A DNA stretch of 64,000 bases from CAZZKE01 sp964655005. GTDB lineage: Bacteria > Pseudomonadota > Alphaproteobacteria > Rhodospirillales > JABHCV01. Both the position numbers and the translations under genes were made by a program. Under the pieces are notes generated by a model, which was not told the origin of the DNA, made no database searches, and saw only the letters and a list, made by a program, of their open reading frames with translations. Shown in pieces: positions 18,438 through 27,327 of this stretch; the stretch's first letter is position 1, and the number at the start of each line of letters is the position of its first letter. Where the stretch lies: contig CAZZKE010000007.1 of the NCBI GenBank assembly GCA_964655005.1, positions 1 through 64,000 on the forward strand. Reading direction: 5' to 3'.

Positions 18438-18845
18438 ATGAACGACGAAATAGCAGATTTCCGCTTCCTGCACACCATGATCCGGGTTTTGGACATGGAC
18501 AAGTCAATCGATTTCTACACCCGCCACCTGGGTATGAGGGAATTGCGCCGGATCGACTTTCCGGAAGGCAAGTTCACCCTGGCGTTTGTCGGTTATGGCG
18601 ATGAAAGCGACAGCACGGTGATTGAACTGACCCATAACTGGGACCAGGACGCCCCCTATGAACCGGGTTCCGGCTTCGGCCACCTGGCGATAGCCGTTCC
18701 CGATATCTACGGGGCGTGTGAAAAAATGAAATCCGAAGGGGTGTCCGTGCCGCGCCAGCCGGGCCCCATGAAACACGGCGATACCGTGATCGCCTTCATC
18801 GAGGACCCGGACGGCTACAAGATCGAACTGATCGAACGCAAGTGA
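18438..18845 (+). CDS. gloA: Lactoylglutathione lyase (glyoxalase I)
   Basis: Converts the methylglyoxal-glutathione hemithioacetal to S-lactoylglutathione. The two beta-alpha-beta-beta-beta modules carry the four metal ligands expected of the family: His in FLHTMIRV, Glu in TVIELTHNW, His in GFGHLAIAV and Glu in YKIELIE. The 135-residue length is typical of bacterial Ni/Co-type GloA. It starts 3 bp after lpxB, so it is probably co-transcribed, and it converges with gltA. Confidence 0.93.
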   Translation: MNDEIADFRFLHTMIRVLDMDKSIDFYTRHLGMRELRRIDFPEGKFTLAFVGYGDESDSTVIELTHNWDQDAPYEPGSGFGHLAIAVPDIYGACEKMKSEGVSVPRQPGPMKHGDTVIAFIEDPDGYKIELIERK

Positions 18846-18852
18846 TGCGAGT

Positions 18853-20172
18853 TCAGGTGCGGTCTTCCAGCGGTATAAAATCACGCTGTGTCGCCCCGGT
18901 GTATAGCTGGCGCGGGCGTCCGATTTTCTGGGTCGGATCCTCGATCATCTCGTTCCACTGGGCGACCCAGCCGACCGTCCTGGCGACGGCGAACAGCACC
19001 GTGAACATGGATGTCGGGATGCCCATGGCGCGGAAGATGATGCCGGAATAAAAATCGACGTTCGGATAAAGTTTCTTGCTGACAAAGTAATCGTCTTCAA
19101 GGGCGATCCGTTCCAGTTCCATGGACAGCTTCAGCAGCGGGTCGTCATCGATGCCAAGATCGTTCAGGACTTCGTGCGCCGTCTGCCGCATGACCTTGGC
19201 GCGGGGGTCGAAGTTTTTATAGACCCGGTGGCCGAAGCCCATAAGCCGGAACGGGTCGTCCTTGTCCTTGGCCCTATTGATGAATTCCGGGATGTTATCC
19301 TCGTGGCCGATTTCCTCAAGCATATTCAGCACCGCTTCGTTGGCGCCGCCATGCGCCGGCCCCCAAAGCGAGGCTATCCCGGCGGCGATGCAGGCGAACG
19401 GGTTGGCCCCGGACGAGCCGGAGATACGCACCGTCGAGGTCGAGGCGTTCTGTTCGTGGTCGGCGTGCAGGATAAGAATGCGGTCCATGGCGCGCGCCAG
19501 TACCGGATTGACGATATATTCCTCGCAAGGGTTGGAAAACATCATATACAACAGGTTTTCCGAGAAGCTTAAATCGTTTTTCGGATAGGTGAAGGGCATG
19601 CCCAGCGAATAGCGATAAGCGGTGGCGGCTATGGTCGGCATTTTTGCGATCAACCGGGTCGAGGCGATAAACCGGTGGGTCGGGTCGGTGATGTCGGTGC
19701 TGTCATGGTAAAAGGCGGATAGCGCGCCGACCACGCCGCACATGATGGCCATGGGGTGCGAATCCCTTCGGAAACCACGGAAGAAATAGTTTATCTGCTC
19801 GTGCAGCATGGTGTGATAGGTAATGCGGGAATTGAATTTTTCCAGTTTCTCATCGGTCGGCAGTTCGCCATAAACAAGCAGGTAGCATACCTCCACGAAA
19901 TTGGAGTTTTTGGCCAGCTGGTCGATCGGATATCCCCGGTAGAGCAAAATCCCGGCCTCGCCATCGATAAAGGTGATTTCCGATTCACAACTGCCGGTTG
20001 AGGTAAATCCAGGATCGTAAGTGAAGTGGCCGGATTCGGCGTAAAGCTTACGGACATCGATAACGTCGGGACCGACCGACCCGACCAGTACCGGCAGGTC
20101 ATAGCTCTCGCCGGTAGCGTTATTGGTCAGGGTGAAGGCTTTCGGATCACCGGATTTTATCTTGTCTGGCAT
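18853..20172 (-). CDS. gltA: Citrate synthase
   Basis: Type II citrate synthase, condensing acetyl-CoA and oxaloacetate. The signature around the catalytic His is GFGHRVYKNFDPRA, and the HADHEQNASTSTVR segment and the catalytic Asp region near the C-terminus are present. I chose the ATG at 20172, giving 439 residues, because GGAGA lies at proper spacing. A GTG two codons earlier is also possible. It lies 62 bp downstream of gltX in the same orientation, an arrangement common in alphaproteobacteria. Confidence 0.96.
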   Translation of the reverse strand: MPDKIKSGDPKAFTLTNNATGESYDLPVLVGSVGPDVIDVRKLYAESGHFTYDPGFTSTGSCESEITFIDGEAGILLYRGYPIDQLAKNSNFVEVCYLLVYGELPTDEKLEKFNSRITYHTMLHEQINYFFRGFRRDSHPMAIMCGVVGALSAFYHDSTDITDPTHRFIASTRLIAKMPTIAATAYRYSLGMPFTYPKNDLSFSENLLYMMFSNPCEEYIVNPVLARAMDRILILHADHEQNASTSTVRISGSSGANPFACIAAGIASLWGPAHGGANEAVLNMLEEIGHEDNIPEFINRAKDKDDPFRLMGFGHRVYKNFDPRAKVMRQTAHEVLNDLGIDDDPLLKLSMELERIALEDDYFVSKKLYPNVDFYSGIIFRAMGIPTSMFTVLFAVARTVGWVAQWNEMIEDPTQKIGRPRQLYTGATQRDFIPLEDRT

Positions 20173-20234
20173 GTCCACTCTCCTGTTGATGATCTGTGGT
20201 TAATATTGATTATATCGACAAATGGTCGCAAAGT

Positions 20235-21635
20235 CTAAGTCAGCGCATCTTGTAGCCGGCCTATGGTCTCCTCCTGACCCAGTATCTCCATAACCTCAAA
20301 AATACCTGGTGAAATTGTCGAGCCGGTCAGCGCAGCCCGCAGCGGTTGCGCCAGTTTGCCGAGTTTCAGTCCGTTCGAATCGGCGAACTCGCGGGCCGCA
20401 GCTTCGACGGCGGTGCGGCTCCATTGGCTAATGCCGCCAAGGATAGCGGTAAATTCCGCCAGCGCCTCAAGGCTCTCTGCGGTCAACAGGGCTTGCGCCT
20501 TCTCGGTTAGGCTAAGTGGTCTTTTCTCAATATAAAAGTAAGAATTATCAGCTAGTTCCAGGATTGTTTTAGCGCGTTCCTTTAATCCGGTCATGCCTTT
20601 CAAAAGGCGGCTTTCAACCGCTTCCGACAGCGCTTCCCCGGATCGTTCCAGCAATAGCGGACGGATCAGGTCGCACAGCCTGTGGTCATCGGCATGGCGC
20701 AGGTAGTGGGCGTTCAAATTGGTCAACTTGGCTACATCGAAGCGCGACGGGGATTTGCCGATACCACCGATGTTGAACCACTCGATGGCCTGTTCGGTAG
20801 AGATAATTTCCTCATCGCCATGGCTCCATCCCAGGCGCAATAAATAGTTGCGTATGGCCTCTGGAATAAAGCCCTGGTCACGATAGCTGGCGATGCCCAA
20901 CGCACCATGCCGTTTCGACAATTTAGCCCCGTCGGCGCCATGGATCAGCGGGATATGGGCGAATTTGGGGGGTGTCCATCCAAGCGCCGTGTAAAGCTGA
21001 AGCTGGCGAAAGGCGTTGGTCAGATGATCGTCACCGCGAATTACATCGGTTACCGCCATGTCGTGGTCGTCGACGACGACCGCCAGCATATAGGTTGGGC
21101 TGCCGTCGGCCCGCAGTAAAATCATGTCGTCCAATTGATCGTTGGCGACCCGGACCCGGCCCTGGACCATATCCGTGATGACGGTTTCGCCGGACTGCGG
21201 CGCCTTCAGCCGTATCACCGGCGCGACACCGTCCGGGGCATCCGTATCGGGGCGGTCCCGCCAGCGCCCGTCATAGCGTATCGGGCGGCCTTCGGCGCGG
21301 GCGCTTTCGCGCATTTCCTGCAGTTCTTCCGGGGAACAGTAGCAACGATAGGCGTGGCCTTCGGCGAGCAGCCTGTGGGCGGCTTGGCGGTGTTGTTCGA
21401 CGCGCGAGGCCTGCGACACCGCATCGCCATGCCACTCCAAGCCAAGCCATTCCAGGCCGTCATATATTGCCTGAACGGCCTCTTCGGTGGATCTCTTGAT
21501 GTCGGTATCTTCGATACGAAGCAGAAATTTGCCCTGATGATGGCGGGCGTATAACCAATTGAACAAAGCGGTGCGGGCCCCGCCAATGTGGAGTAAGCCG
21601 GTCGGGGATGGGGCGAATCTGGTTACCACTGTCAT
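20235..21635 (-). CDS. gltX: Glutamate--tRNA ligase
   Basis: Class I aminoacyl-tRNA synthetase charging tRNA-Glu (and possibly tRNA-Gln where GlnRS is absent). The HIGH-like motif is in RFAPSPTGLLHIGGARTALF (HIGG at residues 16-19) and the KMSKS-like motif is KLSKRHGA near residue 240. At 466 residues the length is normal. Many alphaproteobacteria have two GltX copies of differing tRNA preference. I cannot tell which type this is. Confidence 0.96.
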   Translation of the reverse strand: MTVVTRFAPSPTGLLHIGGARTALFNWLYARHHQGKFLLRIEDTDIKRSTEEAVQAIYDGLEWLGLEWHGDAVSQASRVEQHRQAAHRLLAEGHAYRCYCSPEELQEMRESARAEGRPIRYDGRWRDRPDTDAPDGVAPVIRLKAPQSGETVITDMVQGRVRVANDQLDDMILLRADGSPTYMLAVVVDDHDMAVTDVIRGDDHLTNAFRQLQLYTALGWTPPKFAHIPLIHGADGAKLSKRHGALGIASYRDQGFIPEAIRNYLLRLGWSHGDEEIISTEQAIEWFNIGGIGKSPSRFDVAKLTNLNAHYLRHADDHRLCDLIRPLLLERSGEALSEAVESRLLKGMTGLKERAKTILELADNSYFYIEKRPLSLTEKAQALLTAESLEALAEFTAILGGISQWSRTAVEAAAREFADSNGLKLGKLAQPLRAALTGSTISPGIFEVMEILGQEETIGRLQDALT

Positions 21636-21774
21636 CGGATTCTCAAGTGCCGTTTCCTTGGTGTTTCAGGGAAGTTTCTGGTTTGATAGGGCCGCATCCG
21701 GACGGCGCCCGCTGAAATCGTTGCCCGTGATGTAGCACATTCAGTTAGCAGTTGCAGCAAAAAAGCCGGACCGG

Positions 21775-23946
21775 ATGCGTGGATTATGTAACAAGCTAGT
21801 TAATACCCTGTTGAAATACAGGGGAATTATCCATTCGCTGCTGATCGCCGAGCGTGATCGCTGGGTCTTGTGGCTGCCCGTTTCACTGGCCTCTGGGGTC
21901 GCCGTTTATTTCGGCCTGGATATCGAACCGCCATATTTTCTGGGCGTCGCGGGAGTGCTGATTTCCGGCGCCGTGGTCTGGGCTTTGCGTCAGACAAAGC
22001 CGGCCATGTGGCTGATCGGGGTCTCCATGCTCGCCTTCAGCCTCGGTTTCACCGCCGGACAATGGCGGACCATGCGGGTCGCCGCCCCGGTGATCCTGGA
22101 AAATCTTCGTGCGGTTGGCATCGAAGGCCGTGTCGTGCGTATCGAAAGCCGCCACAGGGGAGTTAGGATTACCCTTGATCGCCTACGAATTTCGACCCTC
22201 GGTCCGCGCCGGACGCCGGCCAGAATAACCGCCACGCTAGCCGGAAAGCAGCCGGATTTGAACATCGGCGACTGGGTTCGCGGCCGCTTCGGCCTGTCGC
22301 CGCCGCCGCCGCCCGCCGCCCCCGGGGCCTTTGACTTCCAGCGCCGGGCCTATTTTCGGGGTATCGGCGGTGTCGGATTTTCCTATGGCGCGGTGACGGT
22401 AACCGACCGGGCCGATTCCGGCGGAATTTCGGGGCTGTTATCGGGAATTATCAACCTGCGCCGCAAAATCGCCACCCGGGTGGCTGGATATTTTGCGGAC
22501 CGGGGCCGGGCCGATACCGGGGCGGTGGTGGCGGCGCTGATGACCGGCGAACGGGGCGGAATTTCCGAACAGGTAATGGCCGGGGTCAGGAAATCCGGCC
22601 TGGCTCACCTGCTGGCTATTTCCGGCCTGCATATCGGCCTGATCGCCGGTATCGTATTTTTTGGGGTGCGGGCGATTCTGGCCCTGGCCGGGGCCACGGC
22701 GCTTAAATTTCCGATCAAGAAATGGGCCGCCGTGGCGGCCCTGATCGGGGCTTTTTCATATGCGCTGGTCGCCGGGGCGACGGTGCCGACGGTCCGCGCC
22801 TTCCTGATGATCGGGCTGGTCCTGGCGGCGGTGCTGTTTGACCGTCGCGGGCTGTCCATGCGTCTGGTCGGTTTCGCCTCAGTAGTCATTTTGCTGGTCC
22901 AGCCGGAAGCCCTGCTCGGCGCCAGCTTCCAGCTATCGTTCGCCGCCGTGATCGCCCTGATCGCCGCCTACGAGGCGCTGTCGAAATGGCGGCAGGGCAG
23001 GATGCGATACGGTGATTTATCGCCCTCGGGATGGCAAAAACCGTTACTGTATCTGGGTGGGGTGGCGCTGACGACGCTGATTGCCGGCAGCGCTACGGCG
23101 CCGTTTGCGGCCTTCCATTTCAATCAGTTTCCCCATTACGGGGTAATCGCCAACCTGATCGCCGTGCCGCTGACGGCGTTATGGATCATGCCCTGGGCGG
23201 TTGTCGCCTTCGCCCTGCTGCCGTTGGGGCTGGAAGGCCTGGCGCTGACGCCCATGGGCTGGGGCGTCGATCTGGTGCTGGCCGTGGCGGACACCGTATC
23301 CCACTGGCCCGGCGCCGTATCGTTGCTGCCGGCGATGCCGGGCTGGGCCTTGCCGGTGATGGGTTTGGGCGGGTTGTGGCTGTGTTTGTGGCGGACCCGC
23401 TGGCGGTTGCTGGGCGCCACCGGGTTAGCCGTCGGGCTGGCCACGCTCGTCTTCGTCGAGACGCCGGATGTGCTGGTCGATCACCGGGGACGCCTGATGG
23501 CGGTGAAAGACGGCTCGGGCGGGCTGGCGATTTCATCCCGGCGGGCCGGTCGCTTTACCGCAGGAGTCTGGCTTCGGCGGGCGGCGCTGGAAACGGCTTC
23601 GCCCTGGCCCGGCGCCATACCGGGGAACGATGCCGCCGGCCTGTCATGCGATGGCCTGGGTTGTATTTATTCCGCCCATGGGAAAACCATAGCCCTGATT
23701 ACCGACATGGCGGCGCTTGCCGAAGACTGCGCCATGGCGGTGGTGGTAATCAGCACCATTCCGGTGCGGGGCCGGTGCCGCGGCCCGGAAGTGGTTATCG
23801 ATAAATTTGATTTATGGCGCGATGGCGGCCATGCCCTGTGGCTGAAAAACAACGAAATACGGGTGCAGAGCGTCAACGGGGTGCGCGGCGACAGGCCCTG
23901 GGTGCTGCGTCCGGAAAACAATAAAAAACCGACCGGTGGCGCGTAA
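21775..23946 (+). CDS. comEC: ComEC/Rec2 family competence protein
   Basis: Polytopic membrane protein of the ComEC/Rec2 family, the inner-membrane DNA uptake channel. It has N-terminal membrane helices and a DUF4131-like soluble segment with LRAVGIEGRVVRIESR. The competence domain follows, with GLAHLLAISGLHIGLIAG near residue 280. At 723 residues it ends in a short C-terminal region (from about residue 560) in which I see no HxHxDH metallo-beta-lactamase motif. The start is taken as ATG 21775. It is divergent from gltX and convergent with lexA. Confidence 0.9.
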   Translation: MRGLCNKLVNTLLKYRGIIHSLLIAERDRWVLWLPVSLASGVAVYFGLDIEPPYFLGVAGVLISGAVVWALRQTKPAMWLIGVSMLAFSLGFTAGQWRTMRVAAPVILENLRAVGIEGRVVRIESRHRGVRITLDRLRISTLGPRRTPARITATLAGKQPDLNIGDWVRGRFGLSPPPPPAAPGAFDFQRRAYFRGIGGVGFSYGAVTVTDRADSGGISGLLSGIINLRRKIATRVAGYFADRGRADTGAVVAALMTGERGGISEQVMAGVRKSGLAHLLAISGLHIGLIAGIVFFGVRAILALAGATALKFPIKKWAAVAALIGAFSYALVAGATVPTVRAFLMIGLVLAAVLFDRRGLSMRLVGFASVVILLVQPEALLGASFQLSFAAVIALIAAYEALSKWRQGRMRYGDLSPSGWQKPLLYLGGVALTTLIAGSATAPFAAFHFNQFPHYGVIANLIAVPLTALWIMPWAVVAFALLPLGLEGLALTPMGWGVDLVLAVADTVSHWPGAVSLLPAMPGWALPVMGLGGLWLCLWRTRWRLLGATGLAVGLATLVFVETPDVLVDHRGRLMAVKDGSGGLAISSRRAGRFTAGVWLRRAALETASPWPGAIPGNDAAGLSCDGLGCIYSAHGKTIALITDMAALAEDCAMAVVVISTIPVRGRCRGPEVVIDKFDLWRDGGHALWLKNNEIRVQSVNGVRGDRPWVLRPENNKKPTGGA

Positions 23947-23991
23947 TACCAGGGGGCAGGGGGCACCGATAGGGAATTTACCGGTAATTTC

Positions 23992-24693
23992 TCAGTACTT
24001 GCGAATAAGGCCGACCAGCTGTCCCTGAACCCGGACCCTGTCGGGGCCGAAAATGCGGGTCTCGAAATCCTTGTTGGCGGGTTCCAGCGCAATCGACTGG
24101 CCCTTGCGGCGCAGCCGTTTCAGGGTCACTTCCTCGTTGTCGACGATAGCCACCACGATGGCCCCGTTTTCGGCCCTTTCCGATTGCCTGATAAGCACCG
24201 TGTCGCCGTCGTGGATACCGGCTTCGATCATTGAATCGCCATCCACTTCAAGGGCGTAATGGTCGCCTTTACCAAGCAGCGATGGCGGGATGCCGATGGT
24301 GTTGGAGGGGTCGCGCATGGCTTCTATCGGAGTTCCGGCGGCGATTCGTCCGTACAGCGGAATATCAATGGTTTCAGTCTGTTCCGGCGCTTCGCCACCG
24401 GTAAACTTGAAGTCGCCGCGAATAATTTTCGGGTCGAAGCCGCCGTCGCCGGCGGGCCGCCCGCCGGCGACGGCAAGATCTTCCGGATGGCGTAAAATTT
24501 CCAGCGCCCGGGCGCGGTGCGGCAAACGGCGGATGAAGCCGCGTTCCTCAAGCCCGGTTATAAGCCGGTGAATGCCGGATTTCGAGGCCAGTCCCAGGGC
24601 GTCCTTCATTTCATCGTAAGAAGGCGATATGCCGTTTTTATTCAACCGCCGTTCGATAAAAACCAGAAGTTCGTGCTGTTTTTTGGTGAGCAT
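23992..24693 (-). CDS. lexA: LexA repressor
   Basis: SOS-response repressor with self-cleaving peptidase. The 233-residue protein has an N-terminal winged helix (MLTKKQHELLVFIERRL). The autocleavage site is Ala119-Gly120 in GRIAAGTP, and the catalytic dyad is Ser154 (DGDSM) and Lys192 (EVTLKRL). I use the ATG at 24693; a TTG 18 bases upstream is open but unlikely. An alphaproteobacterial SOS box lies 49-63 bp upstream. It is the last gene of the trpGDC-moaC-moeA-lexA series. Confidence 0.96.
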   Translation of the reverse strand: MLTKKQHELLVFIERRLNKNGISPSYDEMKDALGLASKSGIHRLITGLEERGFIRRLPHRARALEILRHPEDLAVAGGRPAGDGGFDPKIIRGDFKFTGGEAPEQTETIDIPLYGRIAAGTPIEAMRDPSNTIGIPPSLLGKGDHYALEVDGDSMIEAGIHDGDTVLIRQSERAENGAIVVAIVDNEEVTLKRLRRKGQSIALEPANKDFETRIFGPDRVRVQGQLVGLIRKY

Positions 24694-24741
24694 GGCGGTT
24701 TCCGTGGACAAAAATGGAACAAAAGCAAAACGTTGTCAAAT

Positions 24742-24756
24742 GTTCTACTTTGGTTC
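24742..24756 (-). promoter_or_regulatory. LexA binding site (SOS box) of lexA
   Basis: The sequence GTTCTACTTTGGTTC (GAAC-N7-GAAC on the lexA strand) exactly matches the alphaproteobacterial LexA operator, a direct repeat GTTC-N7-GTTC. It lies in the 79-bp gap between the moeA stop and the lexA ATG. This implies that lexA has its own autoregulated promoter in addition to any read-through from moeA. Confidence 0.85.
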
Positions 24757-24772
24757 CTTTGGCGCGTCAAGC

Positions 24773-25990
24773 CTAAACGGAAATACACGACCCTCGCAGG
24801 GGCAGGATTTCGACCGAATCGCCGGCCTTGGCCACCGCCGCGAAAGGCCGTCGGACAATCAGGCAATGGGCTTCGCTGAACCGGGCCAGCATGGCGCTGT
24901 CCTGCTTGCCGAGCGGCATCACCAGTTGCCCGCCATCCGCGCCGGTGGCCAGCGAGGCCCGCAGGTATTCCTGGCGCAGGTCGTTTTCCGGCAGGTCCTG
25001 GCCCAGCGTGGCGGTCTCGCTGGCCGTCACGGTTTGCGAAATTCCCAACATCGCGGCCAGGGCGGGTTTCAGGAACAGCAACGAGCAAACCCCGGTCGAG
25101 ACCGGATTTCCGGGCATGCCGAGCACCGGCAGCCCGCCGAAGCGGCCTTCCAGCACGCCGAACAGCAATGGTTTGCCGGGGCGCATGGCTATTTTATAGA
25201 AAATCTGGCGCAGTCCCAATTCCTGCAGGACTTTTCCGACCAGGTCGTAATCGCCGACCGAAGCGCCGCCGATGGTGATTAGCAGGTCGCATCCCATGGC
25301 CCCGTCGATGGCGTTTTTCAACTGATCGACCGTATCCCCGGCGATGCCCAGATCGACCGGCTGGCCGCCCATGGCGCCGACCATGGCGGCCAGCAGGAAG
25401 CTGTTGGAAGAGACTATCTGCGATGGGCCCATGGCCTGGCCGGGCATGACCACCTCGTCGCCGGTGGCCAGTATGGCCACCCGTGGTTTGCGGCGCACCG
25501 ACAGGCTTGGCGCGTTCATCGCCGCCGCCAGGCCGATGTGGCGGGCGTTTAGTACGGCACCGCCCTTGAGCAGCACGTCGCCGGCGGAAAAATCCATGCC
25601 GCCCGGCCGGATGAATTTACCCGCCGAAACACCTTCCAGCATCCGGATGGCGCCTTCTGCCGGTTCGCTGTTTTCCTGCATGACAACGGCGTCGGCGCCA
25701 TCGGGTAGCGGTGCGCCGGTAAAAATACGCACCGTTTCCCCGGCCCCGACGGTCCCCGCGAAACCGCTGCCGGCCTGGGATTCGCCGATCATCTTCAAAA
25801 CCCCCGGGGTATCGGCGGCGCGAACCGCGTAGCCGTCCATTGAAGACACGGCGACCGGGGGATGGGATGTCCGGGAAGCCAGATCATCGGCCAGCACCCG
25901 GCCCAGGCAATCGCCCAGGGGAACCGTTTCGGGTTTCAGCGGTGAAAAGGCATCGATAACATGCGCTAGGGCTTCGGCGACTGGAATCAT
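24773..25990 (-). CDS. moeA: Molybdopterin molybdenumtransferase
   Basis: Inserts molybdate into adenylated molybdopterin. Family motifs include SSMDGYAVRAADTPG (about residue 49), FTGAPLPDGADAVVMQE and the central MogA-like domain with ATGDEVV and GGASVGDYD. Near the C-terminus are MRPGKPLLFG and GMPGNPVS. The protein has 405 residues. It lies 66 bp downstream of moaC in the same transcription direction. Confidence 0.96.
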   Translation of the reverse strand: MIPVAEALAHVIDAFSPLKPETVPLGDCLGRVLADDLASRTSHPPVAVSSMDGYAVRAADTPGVLKMIGESQAGSGFAGTVGAGETVRIFTGAPLPDGADAVVMQENSEPAEGAIRMLEGVSAGKFIRPGGMDFSAGDVLLKGGAVLNARHIGLAAAMNAPSLSVRRKPRVAILATGDEVVMPGQAMGPSQIVSSNSFLLAAMVGAMGGQPVDLGIAGDTVDQLKNAIDGAMGCDLLITIGGASVGDYDLVGKVLQELGLRQIFYKIAMRPGKPLLFGVLEGRFGGLPVLGMPGNPVSTGVCSLLFLKPALAAMLGISQTVTASETATLGQDLPENDLRQEYLRASLATGADGGQLVMPLGKQDSAMLARFSEAHCLIVRRPFAAVAKAGDSVEILPLRGSCISV

Positions 25991-26056
25991 CTGGGTCTGG
26001 CCTCAATAACTGATATGCGTTTCGGTGGGTTCGATCTCAATATCGGGGGTTTTGGT

Positions 26057-26533
26057 CTATTCGGCCTTGAATTCACCGGATTTGCCGCCGTCCTTGTGGG
26101 TCAGGCGGATGTCGGTGATATGCATTCCCTTATCGACCGCCTTGCACATATCGTAAACGGTCAGGGCGGCCACCGAGACGGCGCTCAGGGCCTCCATTTC
26201 GACGCCGGTGCGCCCGGTTAGCCGGCAAGTCGCGGCAATATCGACGGTGTTGCGTTCGGGATCGCACGAAAGTTCCACCTTGACCGAGGTCAGGTTCAGC
26301 GGATGGCACAGCGGAATCAGGTCGGCCGTTCGTTTGGCGGCCATGATACCGGCCAACTGGGCGATCGACAGGACATCGCCTTTCTTTACATTACCGCCCC
26401 GGATCAGCGCCATGGTCTCGGGTCGCATCAGTACCGATCCCCTGGCTGTCGCCGTGCGTTCGGTCTGGTCCTTGGCCGAAACATCGACCATGCGGGCGTT
26501 GCCGTCCTTGTCTATATGGGTCAGGTCGGCCAT
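26057..26533 (-). CDS. moaC: Cyclic pyranopterin monophosphate synthase
   Basis: Second protein of molybdenum cofactor synthesis, forming cPMP from the MoaA product. It shows the hallmarks MVDVSAKDQTERTATARG, AAKRTADLIPLCHPL and TGVEMEALSAVSVAALTVYDMCKAVDKGM. The last includes the catalytic Lys/Asp region. The 158-residue length is normal. Its ATG overlaps the trpC stop (TGATG), so it is translationally coupled to the trp genes. Confidence 0.97.
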   Translation of the reverse strand: MADLTHIDKDGNARMVDVSAKDQTERTATARGSVLMRPETMALIRGGNVKKGDVLSIAQLAGIMAAKRTADLIPLCHPLNLTSVKVELSCDPERNTVDIAATCRLTGRTGVEMEALSAVSVAALTVYDMCKAVDKGMHITDIRLTHKDGGKSGEFKAE

Positions 26534-27327
26534 CAGTCTTTTCCCAGAATATTTCTTGTCGCCATCGCCACATTGTCCTCGCGCATCAGTGATTCACCGA
26601 TCAGGAAGCGTTTCGCCCCGGCCCCGGCCATGCGGTCCAGATCGGACGCCGCATACAGCCCGCTTTCGGCCACCACCCGGCGGTCTTCGGGTACCATAGG
26701 GCAAAGCCGTTCGGTTGTCGCCAAATCCACTTCAAGGGTCTTTAAATTACGATTGTTAATGCCGATCAACGGCGAGGTCAGCGCCATGGCGCGTTCCAGT
26801 TCCGCCGCGTTATGGACCTCGATCAGCACATCCATGCCAAGCGCCATGGCCTGGGCCTCAAGATCGCGAGCCTGGCCGTCTTGCAGCGCCGCCATTATTA
26901 CAAGAATACAGTCGGCGCCCAGGGCGCGGGATTCGAACACCTGATAGGGATCGAGCATAAAATCCTTGCGCAGTACTGGCAACGATACGGCGGCGCGGGC
27001 CAACATTAAAAATTCATCGGACCCTTGAAAATAGGGGGCATCGGTCAATACCGACAGGCACGCCGCGCCACCCGACTGGTAAGCCCTGGCCAGCGATGGC
27101 GGGTCGAAATCGGCGCGGATCAAGCCCCTGGATGGCGATGCCTTCTTGATTTCGGCGATCAGGCCATAGCCGCCGCGTTCGACCTTGGCGTCTAGGGCCT
27201 CTGCGAAACCGCGTGGTTTGGGGGCCTCGCCCGCCGCCCGCCTGATGTCGGCCAGCGGCATCGCCGCCTTGCGGCTGGCGATATGGTGCCGCTTGTCGGC
27301 GCATATTTTCGCCAGAATATCGGACAT
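26533..27327 (-). CDS. trpC: Indole-3-glycerol phosphate synthase
   Basis: TIM-barrel enzyme of tryptophan synthesis. The start MSDILAKICADKRHHIASRK, the motif LIAEIKKASPSRGLIR and LIGINNRNLKTLEVDL are characteristic, and the barrel phosphate site is at ESGL. The protein has 264 residues and is monofunctional (no TrpF domain). It shares TGATG overlaps with trpD upstream and moaC downstream. Confidence 0.97.
   Translation of the reverse strand: MSDILAKICADKRHHIASRKAAMPLADIRRAAGEAPKPRGFAEALDAKVERGGYGLIAEIKKASPSRGLIRADFDPPSLARAYQSGGAACLSVLTDAPYFQGSDEFLMLARAAVSLPVLRKDFMLDPYQVFESRALGADCILVIMAALQDGQARDLEAQAMALGMDVLIEVHNAAELERAMALTSPLIGINNRNLKTLEVDLATTERLCPMVPEDRRVVAESGLYAASDLDRMAGAGAKRFLIGESLMREDNVAMATRNILGKD

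Noticed and set aside
23944..23952. TAATACCAG after comEC as another end of the MITE
   Set aside because: Only eight bases match and no opposite terminus is found nearby.
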